Assembly: GCF_044068625.1 (NCBI RefSeq)
Contig: NZ_JBIPKH010000004.1
Location: 62,001 to 126,000, forward strand
Direction of reading: 5' to 3'
DNA from: Desulfurivibrio sp044068625
GTDB taxonomy: Bacteria; Desulfobacterota; Desulfobulbia; Desulfobulbales; Desulfurivibrionaceae
DNA: 64,000 nt
Part shown: positions 7,007 through 15,281 of the stretch, in pieces
How the letters are laid out: the number at the start of each line of letters is the position of its first letter
Numbering within the stretch: the stretch's first letter is position 1
The notes under the pieces: generated by a model
Database searches by the model: none
Told to the model about the DNA's origin: nothing
The model's input: the letters and a program-made list of their open reading frames with translations, nothing else
Position numbers and translations under genes: made by a program

Positions 7007-8953
7007 TCAGAGCCGGACCTGGATCAGCCCCCGCAGGGAGTTGCCGATATAGATCTCCTCGGCGGTGGTCAGATCCTCGGGGCGTAAGGTTTCTTCGTAA
7101 AGGGGCTGGTCTTCATGCTGCAGCAGGTGGCGGCGCAGTACGCCGTTGAGCAGGCCGGCGGTCAGTGGCGGGGTCAGCAGCCGCCCCTGGCGCCGGACAA
7201 AAAGGTTGCTCACCGCCCCCTCGCTCAACTCTCCCCGCTTGTTGGTGAACAGTACCTCACAGTACCCCGCCGCCAGGGCCCGGCTCCGCTCCTCATCATA
7301 AAGGCGGCGCTGGCTGGTCTTATGGTAGAGCAGGTAGTGGTCCGGATCGGTGGCCGCGGAGGAGATGGTCACCCGCGGCAGTTGCTCGATTCTGCCCGGG
7401 GGCAGTTCCTGCCAGGAAAAACAGCCCTGAGTGGTGAAGGGGGCGTGTTCAAGATCCAACTCGCCATCCTTGGCCAGGGTAAGGCGGACCCGCTGGGGGA
7501 GGGTAAAAGCTTGGGCCAACTGGTGCAGGCGCTGGCGAACCTCCTCCTCATCGGCGTAGAATCCCAGGGTGGCGGCGGAGGCAAGCAGCCGCTCCAGGTG
7601 CAATTCCAGCAAGAGATAACCCGCTGGCGGCCGCCAGAGCATGGTTTCGATCAGGAGGAACGGCGGAGTCGGATGGCTGAGGAATTTGCCCTTGAGCAGG
7701 CACTCCTGCCACTCCCGCTCCGGGTCGGAATCGTAGACGATGCCCGAGCCGATTCCCATGCAGGCCTTGCCCGGCTCTTCCAGGGTCACGGTGCGGATCG
7801 GTACATTGAAGACCATCTCGTTTCCGGCGGGGCTCATGAACCCCAGGGCGCCGGTATAGACCCCCCGGGGCTCGCTTTCCAGTTCCCGGATGATCTCCAT
7901 GGTATGGATCTTGGGGGCGCCGGTCACCGAGCCGCAGGGGAACAGGGCGTGGAAAATTTCCGTCAGGCCAACCCCTTCCCGCAACTCCCCCTGGATGGTG
8001 GAGGTCATCTGGTGCAGGGTTTCGTAGCTCTCCACCTCGAAGAGGGCCGTGGTGCGCACCGAGCCGGGACGGCAGATCCGTCCCAGGTCGTTGCGCAACA
8101 GATCGACGATCATTACGTTTTCGCTGCGGTTTTTGCTGTCCTGGCCCAGGAAACTGATCAGGGCTTCATCCTCCTTCGGGGTCATCCCCCGGCGGATCGT
8201 ACCCTTCATCGGTCGAACCAGGCAGACCTTTCCCCGTTTGCGAAAAAAGAGCTCCGGCGAGAAGGAGAGGGTGGTTTGCCCGCCCAGCTTAACCAGCCCC
8301 GCGTAGCAGACCCGCTGATTGCGGCGCAGGGCGCGGTAAAGGTCGCCGGCTGACTGTTCGTTGGCTTGGTACTGCTTGAGGGTGTAGTTGACCTGGTAGG
8401 TGTCACCGGCGGCGATATATTGCCGAATCCTCTGGATATGCTCCCGGTATTGGTCCGGGGCAAGACTGAGGTGCGGGGGGGCGAAGCTTGTCCGGCCGGT
8501 GGCGCTGGTGGCCATCGGCTTCCCGGGGCGGCCACTGTCGGCCCCCAGGGCTTCCCCTCCCGCCACGGTGGTGCCCTGGAGGTGGTCGTAGATTATGGGG
8601 GGATCAAACACCCCCAGGAGGGCCAGCGGCTGTTCTGTTTCCGGCAGCAGGGAGTAAAGACGGGGTTCCAGTAGATAGCCCAGCTCGTAAGCGAACCAGC
8701 CCGCCAGATAATGGCCCTGGCCCAGCTCGGCCTCCAGGGCGGCGAAAAAATCGGCGACCCGGGTTTGCGGGGTCATGATCAGGAGCTTGCGGGGGCGCAG
8801 GAACAGCAGGGAGCGGTGGTTTTCCTGCGAGATTCTGGCGCTTTCCAGCAGGACAAAACTCTCTTGCCCCTCCAAAAAATGGAGAATGGAGTCCAGTTGC
8901 CGGTCGGTGAAGGGTCGCCCCGGTTTGCCATCTGGAATTGCTTGTTGGCGCAT
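7007..8953 (-). CDS. pabB: Fused aminodeoxychorismate synthase (PabB) / ADC lyase (PabC)
   Basis: The protein joins two folate-pathway steps, from chorismate to 4-amino-4-deoxychorismate and then to p-aminobenzoate. The N-terminal 440 or so residues are a chorismate-binding domain with AAGDTYQVNYT, RPMKGTIRRG, RSENVMIVDLLRNDLGR, CGSVTGAPKI and GIGSGIVYDSDP. The remainder is a PLP-dependent aminotransferase-IV domain with HKTSQRRLYDEER (Lys for PLP) and EGAVSNLFV. I place the start at ATG 8953; a TTG at 8989 in the same frame is possible, and neither has a strong ribosome site. A separate glutaminase (PabA) would be needed and is not in view. Confidence 0.92.
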   Translation of the reverse strand: MRQQAIPDGKPGRPFTDRQLDSILHFLEGQESFVLLESARISQENHRSLLFLRPRKLLIMTPQTRVADFFAALEAELGQGHYLAGWFAYELGYLLEPRLYSLLPETEQPLALLGVFDPPIIYDHLQGTTVAGGEALGADSGRPGKPMATSATGRTSFAPPHLSLAPDQYREHIQRIRQYIAAGDTYQVNYTLKQYQANEQSAGDLYRALRRNQRVCYAGLVKLGGQTTLSFSPELFFRKRGKVCLVRPMKGTIRRGMTPKEDEALISFLGQDSKNRSENVMIVDLLRNDLGRICRPGSVRTTALFEVESYETLHQMTSTIQGELREGVGLTEIFHALFPCGSVTGAPKIHTMEIIRELESEPRGVYTGALGFMSPAGNEMVFNVPIRTVTLEEPGKACMGIGSGIVYDSDPEREWQECLLKGKFLSHPTPPFLLIETMLWRPPAGYLLLELHLERLLASAATLGFYADEEEVRQRLHQLAQAFTLPQRVRLTLAKDGELDLEHAPFTTQGCFSWQELPPGRIEQLPRVTISSAATDPDHYLLYHKTSQRRLYDEERSRALAAGYCEVLFTNKRGELSEGAVSNLFVRRQGRLLTPPLTAGLLNGVLRRHLLQHEDQPLYEETLRPEDLTTAEEIYIGNSLRGLIQVRL

Positions 8954-9064
8954 GAGGGGTTTATTAAGGCCTGTGCCCGGGATTAGCAAGGAAAAAAGCG
9001 GCGGCGGCCTCCGGGCGCGGGGCCAAAAGTGCCCTGGCGGCCCTCCCTTTCTTTACTAATCCTG

Positions 9065-9093
9065 TTGCGGCAGTAAGGGTAATACTTTATATA
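9065..9093 (+). promoter_or_regulatory. Putative sigma-70 promoter for the CBS-ACT gene
   Basis: TTGCGG (9065-9070) and TATATA (9088-9093) are separated by 17 bases, about 90 bases ahead of the coding start, in the gap between divergent genes. Confidence 0.5.
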
Positions 9094-9180
9094 AACAGGA
9101 GTTTCCCAAATTAAATCCATTTCGCCGAGACGGCCGGGAAAATCGGCTCGGCGGCCGCCCCTTTTAACCTGGAGGAGACC

Positions 9181-9858
9181 ATGCTGATTGAAGACTGGAT
9201 GGCCAAGAACGTTTTGACCGTTGATGAGAATACCTCGCTGATGCGGGCGACCCGGATCATGAAGGAGAACGCCATTCGCCGTTTGCCGGTGGTTTCCCAT
9301 GGTAAGCTGATCGGCATCGTCACCGACCGTGATGTCAAGGATGCCTCGCCCTCCAAGACCGCCACCCTGGATATTCACGAGCTTTATTACCTGCTTTCCG
9401 AGATGAAGGTTAAGGACGTGATGACCGCTTCGCCCCTGACCCTGCGGGGCAAGGACAGCCTGGAACTGGCGGCGGTGATCATGCTGGAGGACAAGATCTC
9501 CGGTCTGCCGGTGGTTGATGATAGCGGCCATCTGGTGGGCCTGCTCAGCGAAACCGACGTGTTGCGCGCCTTTGTCCGCAGCACCGGGATCAAGGATGGC
9601 GCCCGCCGCTACACCTTCGATCTGCCCGATTCCCCCGGGTCGGTGACCAGGGTGGTTGAAACCCTGCGCCGTTTCGAAGCCCGGGTGATCAGCGTCTTGA
9701 CCTCCTTCGAGGACGCTCCCGAGGGGATGAAGCGGGTGTCGATCCGGGTCACCGTGGCCGATCAGGCGGTGGCCGAGGAGTTGGACCGCGAACTGTTGGC
9801 CAACTTCACGGTGGTGGATATGGGGATTGACGACGTCAAAAACCGCCCCCGCAAGTAA
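9181..9858 (+). CDS. CBS-CBS-ACT protein (AcuB-like)
   Basis: The 225-residue protein has CBS1 (MLIEDWMAKNVLTVDENTSL...RLPVVSHGKLIGIVTDRDVK), CBS2 (VMTASPLTLRGKDSL...GLPVVDDSGHLVGLLSETDVL), then an ACT-type domain from about residue 145 (YTFDLPDSPGSVTRVVETL). AcuB-like proteins combine nucleotide sensing by CBS pairs with small-ligand sensing by ACT; the target here is unknown. GGAGGAG lies seven bases before the ATG. It converges on the PBP1A gene with nine bases between stops. Confidence 0.88.
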   Translation: MLIEDWMAKNVLTVDENTSLMRATRIMKENAIRRLPVVSHGKLIGIVTDRDVKDASPSKTATLDIHELYYLLSEMKVKDVMTASPLTLRGKDSLELAAVIMLEDKISGLPVVDDSGHLVGLLSETDVLRAFVRSTGIKDGARRYTFDLPDSPGSVTRVVETLRRFEARVISVLTSFEDAPEGMKRVSIRVTVADQAVAEELDRELLANFTVVDMGIDDVKNRPRK

Positions 9859-9867
9859 ATATTTTTT

Positions 9868-11895
9868 TCAACCCTCGGCCGGCAGGCCGCGCTCTGCTTC
9901 CGTAGGAGCCGGCGGCGGGGCCAGCAGGGCCGGGGGCAGATTGTCGGTGCGGAAGGCCTCCCAGGAGATGCGCGCTCCCTCCTCCTCGGAGTCACCGATG
10001 GCATTGTTGATCGGCATCAGCACCACCCCCGGCGGCCGGGGGAACTCCGCCGCGGCCAGCTGCCCCTTGGCCTCCCGCATAAAGGCCAGCCAGATTGGAG
10101 CCGCGGTGCGGCCGCCCCCTTCGTCGCTGCCCAGGGTGGTCATCCGGTCGAATCCCACCCAGACTCCGGCCACCAGCTCGGGACTGTAGCCGATGAACCA
10201 GGCGTCCATGTAGCGGTCGGTGGTGCCGGTCTTGCCGGCGGCGGGAATACCCAGGCTACTGACGCCGCGGCCGGTACCCTCCTTGATCACTCCCTCCAGC
10301 AGCCTGGTAACCTGATAGGCGGTGCGCTGGTCAAGGGCCCGTGTCGTGCCGGGACGGGCCTGTTCCAGCAGAAGGCCACGCCGATCCTTGATGCTCTTGA
10401 TAAAAGCCGGCTGCTGGCCCATGCCGCCATTGGCAAAGGCGGCATAGGCGGCGGTAAGCTCCAGCATCGATAGTTCCGAGGAGCCCAGAGCCAGGGAGAG
10501 GTTGTCGGTCAGGGGGCTGGATATCCCCAGCCGACGAGCCAGCTCCACCACCGGCCTGATCCCGATCTGCTGCAAAATTTTGATGGTCACGATATTGCGC
10601 GAATAAACCAGGCCATCCCGCAGGGTGGTGGGGCCGTGGAAGCGGTTGCCGAAATTCCTTGGCTCCCAGACCTGGCGAGGGCCGGCCCCCCGCAAGCTGA
10701 TCGGCTCATCGATGATGATATCCGCCGGAGTCATCCCCTTTTCCAGGGCGGCGGCGTAGATGATGGGCTTGAAGGCGGACCCGGGTTGGCGCCGGGCCTG
10801 GATCGCCCGGTCAAACTGACTTTCATTAAAGTCGATACCGCCGCTGACCGCCTTGACCAGCCCGGTTTTGCTCTCCATGGCGATCAGGGCGGCCTGGGGC
10901 CGTTCCGTGGCCTGGGCCCCTCGCCGTCGTTTTTCCCAGTCGCGAATTCCCTGTTCCACCGCTTTGGCCGCACTCCGCTGTAGCTCCTGGTCCAAACTGG
11001 TATAGATCCTCAGGCCCCCCTCATAGAGCAGCTGCCGGCCATAGCGCTGTTCCACCTGGTTCTTTACCTGTTGCAGGAAATAGCCGTTTTCTGGGGCAAT
11101 GCTTTGGGGAGGGGCCCAGAGCAGGGGGTGAAGGTAGGCCCGACGGGCGCCGGTGGGGGTGATGTACCCCTCCTCGGCCATCCGATTAAGCACGTAGGCC
11201 TGCCGCCTTTTGGCCAGGGTGTACTGGCGGAAGGGGGTATAGCGGCTGGGGGCCTGGGGCAGGCCGGCCAGCAGGGAGATCTCCGCCAGATTAAGCTCGG
11301 CGGCCGATTTCCCGAAGTAGGTCTGGGCCGCCGCCTCCACTCCATAGGCGCCGCTGCCCAGGTAGATATGGTTGAGATAGATATGGAGAATCTCCTCCTT
11401 GCTCAGGCGGCGGTCGATCCGGTAGGCCAGGATCGCCTCACGGATCTTGCGGGTATAGGTTTTTTCCCGGCTGAGCAGCAGGGCCCGGGCCACTTGCTGG
11501 GTGATGGTGCTGCCTCCCTGCCGCCGCTCGCCGGAGCGCAGGTTGTGGATCAAGGCCCGGACGATGGACCAGGCGTCCACCCCGCCATGATCGTAGAAGC
11601 GGGCATCCTCGGCGGCGATAAAGGCCTGGGGCAACTGTTCCGGCAGTTGCCCCAAAGGCACCACCACCCGGTTTTCATGGAAAACCCGCTCAACCACCGC
11701 GCCCTGGTCATCATAGATCAGAGTGGTTTGGGCCGGTTGATAACTGTCCAGGGTGCTGATATCCGGCAGATCGAGGGTGATGAAGAGAAAGAGGATGAAG
11801 CAGATCAGGGTTGTCAGGCCGGTGGCGACCCCCAGCAGGAGCAGGGATAACTGGCTGTGATTCCAGACGGCTGGACGGGGGCGGCGGAGGGTCAC
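9868..11895 (-). CDS. Class A penicillin-binding protein (PBP1A-type)
   Basis: The 675-residue protein polymerises and cross-links peptidoglycan. A cytoplasmic basic start precedes one membrane helix (LLLLGVATGLTTLICFILFLFI). The GT51 glycosyltransferase follows with EDARFYDHGGVD, GGSTITQQ and RKIREAILAYRIDRRLSKEEIL. The transpeptidase has PGSAFKP (SxxK serine), YSRN (SxN) and KTGTT. A proline/alanine-rich tail ends it. All catalytic motifs are intact. It starts at a GTG; the c7 cytochrome and its terminators lie upstream on the same strand. Confidence 0.95.
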   Translation of the reverse strand: MTLRRPRPAVWNHSQLSLLLLGVATGLTTLICFILFLFITLDLPDISTLDSYQPAQTTLIYDDQGAVVERVFHENRVVVPLGQLPEQLPQAFIAAEDARFYDHGGVDAWSIVRALIHNLRSGERRQGGSTITQQVARALLLSREKTYTRKIREAILAYRIDRRLSKEEILHIYLNHIYLGSGAYGVEAAAQTYFGKSAAELNLAEISLLAGLPQAPSRYTPFRQYTLAKRRQAYVLNRMAEEGYITPTGARRAYLHPLLWAPPQSIAPENGYFLQQVKNQVEQRYGRQLLYEGGLRIYTSLDQELQRSAAKAVEQGIRDWEKRRRGAQATERPQAALIAMESKTGLVKAVSGGIDFNESQFDRAIQARRQPGSAFKPIIYAAALEKGMTPADIIIDEPISLRGAGPRQVWEPRNFGNRFHGPTTLRDGLVYSRNIVTIKILQQIGIRPVVELARRLGISSPLTDNLSLALGSSELSMLELTAAYAAFANGGMGQQPAFIKSIKDRRGLLLEQARPGTTRALDQRTAYQVTRLLEGVIKEGTGRGVSSLGIPAAGKTGTTDRYMDAWFIGYSPELVAGVWVGFDRMTTLGSDEGGGRTAAPIWLAFMREAKGQLAAAEFPRPPGVVLMPINNAIGDSEEEGARISWEAFRTDNLPPALLAPPPAPTEAERGLPAEG

Positions 11896-11946
11896 TTAAT
11901 TCTGCCCGGTGGACGCGAGTTGAGCCCTGGGGGCACGGAGAGGAGC

Positions 11947-11981
11947 CGAAGAAGACCGCCCGGCTGGGGCGGTCTTCTTCG
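11947..11981. terminator. Strong 15-bp hairpin between c7 and PBP1A genes
   Basis: Arms 11947-11961 and 11967-11981 are perfect inverses (GAAGAAGACCGCCC core) with a five-base loop. There is no T run on either side. It could back up the adjacent U-tract terminator or protect an RNA end. Confidence 0.5.
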
Positions 11982-11991
11982 CAGGCCAAGC

Positions 11992-12016
11992 AAAAAAGCT
12001 GCCTGTTGCGAGGCAG
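11992..12016 (-). terminator. Rho-independent terminator of the c7 cytochrome gene
   Basis: On the minus strand, CTGCCT (12016-12011) pairs with AGGCAG (12004-11999) and is followed by a six-T run (complement of 11992-11997). It sits just past the stop of the c7 gene. Confidence 0.8.
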
Positions 12017-12019
12017 GTT

Positions 12020-12319
12020 TTACTTCTTGTGGCAATCGGCGCAGGTGGCGCTGGCGGTGCCGTCTTTCTTGTGGCAGCCGAAGCAGAGGTTGCCGGCGTT
12101 GTGGTCGGCCATGGTGATCTTGACACCCTTGCCCATGGCAAAGAGGTTGGGATGGCACTCATTGCAGCCCATGCCCTTGTGGGCCTCACCGCTGAAGGTT
12201 ACCGCGCCCAGATTGCCGCCGGCGAATTCCACGGTCTTGCCGGGGCCTACGGCCAGGGCGGCGCCGGTGAAGGCCAGGGCAGCTACAGCGGTGATGATGC
12301 CTGTGGTGACGAATTTCAT
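12020..12319 (-). CDS. Triheme c7-type periplasmic cytochrome
   Basis: A 99-residue precursor has a Sec signal (MKFVTTGIITAVAALAFTGAALA) and three CXXCH motifs (CNECH, CFGCH, CADCH). The His ligand of GEAHKGMGCNECHPNLFAM and the MTMAD-like ITMADHNAGNLCFGCH word match the c(7) triheme family of Geobacter and related bacteria, also called nanowire_3heme. Such proteins shuttle electrons across the periplasm. A CRP-like palindrome lies about 75 bases upstream and a clear terminator downstream, so it is probably a single-gene, well-expressed unit. It is next to the System II cytochrome maturation genes. Confidence 0.92.
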   Translation of the reverse strand: MKFVTTGIITAVAALAFTGAALAVGPGKTVEFAGGNLGAVTFSGEAHKGMGCNECHPNLFAMGKGVKITMADHNAGNLCFGCHKKDGTASATCADCHKK

Positions 12320-12393
12320 CTGTGTTCCTCCTTTTTATTGTTACTGGTTGCGAACCCGTCGGCCGGCGGACAACCAAGCCGGCGGAATCCATA

Positions 12394-12411
12394 TTGTGAT
12401 ACAGTTCACAA
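12394..12411. promoter_or_regulatory. CRP/FNR-family-like operator
   Basis: TTGTGATACAGTTCACAA is a near-perfect palindrome matching TGTGA-N6-TCACA exactly, the CRP-type consensus. It lies 75 bases upstream of the c7 cytochrome start on the minus strand, in the gap shared with the ccs genes. Which CRP/FNR-family member would bind is unknown. Confidence 0.65.
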
Positions 12412-12508
12412 AATATTTAGATGAGGGTTATAATCCAGCCCGTTTGGCGTAGTCAATCTTTTTGTCGGGTATCTCTCGGATTTATAAGCACGATCCCGGG
12501 GGTTGTCA

Positions 12509-13372
12509 TCAACCGTAACTGTGGAGTCCGGCGAGCAGGAAGTTGACCCCGTAGTAGGTGAATACCGTTGAGCAGAATCCCAGGACCGCCAGCCAGGCGA
12601 TCTTTTTGCCGCTCCAGCCCCGGGTGTAGCGCACGTGGAGGGTGGCGGCGTAAACGAACCAGGTGATCAGGGACCAGGTTTCCTTGGGGTCCCAGCTCCA
12701 GTAGGTTCCCCAGGCCGAGTTGGCCCAGATCGCCCCGAAGATCAGGCCGCCCACCGTGAAGAGGACAAAACCGAAGAAGATGGTCTTATAGATCACATCA
12801 TCGATCACCTTCAGGGGGGGCAGGGCGGCAAAGAGGCCGGTCCCGTCCGGGTTGCCGCTCCTGTCGACGTTGCGGGCCTTGGTCAGGTACATCACCGCCA
12901 TTCCGAAGGCGATGGCAAAGGCGGCGTAGCCGATGAAGCTGGCGATTACATGGGCGATCAGCCAGTTGCTCTGCAGGGCGGGCAGCAGGGGGCGCAGATC
13001 CTGGTTCCATTGGGGCCAGTATTCGGCAAAGGCCTGGGCCACGAAGGCGAAGGGCATGGCGAAGGCGCCCAGGGTCTGGTTCTTGTAAACGTATTCCAGC
13101 ACCAGGTAACCCAGGGCGATACACCAGGCAAAAAAGACCAGGGATTCGTACATGTTGGAAAAGGGCGCGTAGTAGCCGAAGCCCAGCTTGAACGCCTCGT
13201 TCCAGCGCAGCAGAATTCCCATGGTGCTGAGCAGCAGGGCGCCCATGGTGACCAGGGTGGCAATCAGGCCCATGGTCCTGTTTTTGGCCCCGAAGATCAG
13301 GATCGCGACGTAGAGAATCGCCGAGGCCAGGTAGGCAAAGGTGGTGAGATTGAGCAGTTGGGCGCTTTCCAT
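12509..13372 (-). CDS. ccsA: System II cytochrome c biogenesis protein CcsA/ResC
   Basis: This 287-residue polytopic membrane protein carries the heme-handling WWD motif WGTYWSWDPKETWSLITWF and conserved membrane histidines (for example YAATLHVRYTRGWSG). With ResB it carries heme outward and attaches it to CXXCH motifs in the periplasm. Databases often label this length class CcsB. It begins 12 bases after resB with AGAGGAAGG upstream, so the two form an operon. It must serve the roughly hundred heme sites encoded nearby. Confidence 0.92.
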   Translation of the reverse strand: MESAQLLNLTTFAYLASAILYVAILIFGAKNRTMGLIATLVTMGALLLSTMGILLRWNEAFKLGFGYYAPFSNMYESLVFFAWCIALGYLVLEYVYKNQTLGAFAMPFAFVAQAFAEYWPQWNQDLRPLLPALQSNWLIAHVIASFIGYAAFAIAFGMAVMYLTKARNVDRSGNPDGTGLFAALPPLKVIDDVIYKTIFFGFVLFTVGGLIFGAIWANSAWGTYWSWDPKETWSLITWFVYAATLHVRYTRGWSGKKIAWLAVLGFCSTVFTYYGVNFLLAGLHSYG

Positions 13373-13384
13373 GGTCCTTCCTCT

Positions 13385-14731
13385 TTAGTTGATGGCTTGG
13401 TCTTGACGCAGACGTTGGGCCAGTTCCGTGAAACGCTGATCAAAAGATGCCTTGTTCCGGTTGCTGCCGCCGCAGAGCAGCAGCTTGCTGCCGCCGTTAT
13501 CGGCCGGACTCAGGTAGGCCCAGACCCGGCGGTGGGTGATCATGAAGGCGACGTAGAGGCCCAGGATCATCAGGCCGCAACCCAGGTAGACGATCCAGAC
13601 CCCGGGGTCGTTGGCCACTTGCAGGCCGGTGGCGTAGCGTTGCTGGACGTAGAAGCTGTAGTCGGCTTCCGGTCGCTGCACGGTCACGTTCTGCTTATCT
13701 TTCATCCCGAAGGTGGAGGGATCGGCCCCGGGGCTGTCGAACCAGATCCGGAACTCATGGACCCGACCCATGCGATCGGCCATGGTCTCGGTTACCCCGA
13801 AAACAACCCCTTCCTCCTCCCAGGTCACCTGGCGCCGGGGAGAGACCAGGGCCGTGCGTTCGAGTCCGGTTTTGGTGTTCCGGACCGTGATCAGGAACTC
13901 ACTTAGGGGCTGATAGCTGGATTGGTAGAAGGTCAAGCCTCGATGTTTCAGGGGGTGGTTGACCCGGATGGCGGTGCGCAGGGGTTCGGCAAACATCTCC
14001 GGATCGATGATTATCACATCGGAGCGGTAATCCCGCACCATGCCGTTAGGGTAGTAGCCGATGGTGAAGGTTTCGCAGTGGAGACGGAAGCCAAGGGGAA
14101 TCGGTTGACCGGTTTTCCGGTCGAAGAGATGTTCCACCGTCTCCCCCTCCGGGAACATGATGCTGGCCTTGTAGCCGAACACCGAGCCGGTCAGGGCGCC
14201 GATGAAGATGATCAGGATGCTGATGTGGATGATGTAGGCGCCCAGCCGCGACCAGGCTCCTTTTTGGGAGAAGAGCAGTACCCCCCCCTCCTTGTCCCGG
14301 GTCTCGGTCTTCCAGCCGGCATCGGCCAGCAGCCGGCGAACCCGCTCTCCGGCCGAGCCAACCTCCTCGTTGATCTGCATCTCGGCCTTCAGCGGCATCT
14401 TCTGCAACCGTTCGGGGGTGGTCTCCAGATTGTCAAGCACCACCATCCGCCAGGTGTTCGGTAGCCGGTCGAGGCTGCAGACGATCAGGTTGATGGAAAA
14501 GATGATCAGCAAGGCGACAAACCACCAGGAGCCGTACATGTTGGGCACGATGTCCATTACCTGGAGCAGGCGGGCCAATTCGGAACCGTACTCCTGGATA
14601 TAGTACTCCGGGGATTTGTGCTGGGGGATAATGGTGCCGAGAATCGAGGTTGCGGCCAAAAGGCCGATGAGCCACAGGGCGAGTTTTACCGAGGCGAATA
14701 AACGCCACACCTGGTTTTGTTCTTTAGTCAT
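13385..14731 (-). CDS. resB: System II cytochrome c biogenesis protein ResB/Ccs1
   Basis: The 448-residue protein has N-terminal membrane helices (LFASVKLALWLIGLLAATSILGTIIP, then WWFVALLIIFSINLIVCSLDR), a third (LGAYIIHISILIIFIGALTG), a large periplasmic domain with HCETFTIGYYPNG and RVNHPLKHRGLTFYQSSY, and a C-terminal helix (VWIVYLGCGLMILGLYVAFMITHRRVW). This is the ResB/Ccs1 plan. It partners the following gene in heme delivery and apocytochrome reduction. Its promoter was not identified. Confidence 0.92.
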   Translation of the reverse strand: MTKEQNQVWRLFASVKLALWLIGLLAATSILGTIIPQHKSPEYYIQEYGSELARLLQVMDIVPNMYGSWWFVALLIIFSINLIVCSLDRLPNTWRMVVLDNLETTPERLQKMPLKAEMQINEEVGSAGERVRRLLADAGWKTETRDKEGGVLLFSQKGAWSRLGAYIIHISILIIFIGALTGSVFGYKASIMFPEGETVEHLFDRKTGQPIPLGFRLHCETFTIGYYPNGMVRDYRSDVIIIDPEMFAEPLRTAIRVNHPLKHRGLTFYQSSYQPLSEFLITVRNTKTGLERTALVSPRRQVTWEEEGVVFGVTETMADRMGRVHEFRIWFDSPGADPSTFGMKDKQNVTVQRPEADYSFYVQQRYATGLQVANDPGVWIVYLGCGLMILGLYVAFMITHRRVWAYLSPADNGGSKLLLCGGSNRNKASFDQRFTELAQRLRQDQAIN

Positions 14732-14934
14732 TGGTGGTCCCGTTTCTGATTTAGTGTCTCTGAGTGATGCGGTCGGTGGGGAATGGGAGCGTGCCTTGGC
14801 GGCTGTTCGGGGGACGGTTGCGCCTAGTTCGCTTTATTACAATATTCCACGCGGTGGTGTCAACAGGAAAACGGGGTGGGGTATGGCTTCTCGACACCAG
14901 CCCTGAAAGGGCCGACCCTTGAAACAAAATATGG

Positions 14935-14963
14935 TTGTCAAGGTGCTTCGGTTGGGTTATAAG
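14935..14963 (+). promoter_or_regulatory. Sigma-70 promoter for rpmB, in a 356-base gap
   Basis: TTGTCA (14935-14940) and TATAAG (14958-14963) are 17 bases apart. A second -10-like TATAAT lies at 15056-15061 with only a weak -35 (TTATCC, 15033). The rest of the gap 14732-15087 between divergent resB and rpmB shows no credible gene or RNA. Confidence 0.6.
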
Positions 14964-15087
14964 TACCGGTCTTGTGCTCACGACCACCAGCCCGGCCTGT
15001 TTTACGGCCATGTGGCGGAGGATGAGCGGTGGTTATCCAGATCAGTTTGCAACAATATAATAGATGCTTTCATTAAGGAGTACCGAG

Positions 15088-15276
15088 ATGTCCAAGGTAT
15101 GCGAAATCTGCGGCAAGAAGCCCGAAGTCGGTAACAATGTCAGCCACGCGCACAACAAAACCCGGCGCCGCTGGTTGCCCAACCTGCAACGGGTCCGGAT
15201 GGCCACCGCCGGCGGTAACGCCCGCCGTACCCGGGTCTGCACCCGCTGTCTGCGCTCGGGAGCAGTGACCAAGTAA
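15088..15276 (+). CDS. rpmB: 50S ribosomal protein L28
   Basis: The 62-residue protein MSKVCEICGKKPEVGNNVSH... with KTRRRWLPNLQRVR and CTRCLRSG is L28 of the large ribosomal subunit. Both CxxC pairs (CEIC and CTRC) are present, so this is the zinc-binding form. ATG 15088 has AAGGAG at 15075-15080. It converges on relA with five bases between stops. Confidence 0.97.
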   Translation: MSKVCEICGKKPEVGNNVSHAHNKTRRRWLPNLQRVRMATAGGNARRTRVCTRCLRSGAVTK

Positions 15277-15281
15277 TTTCT

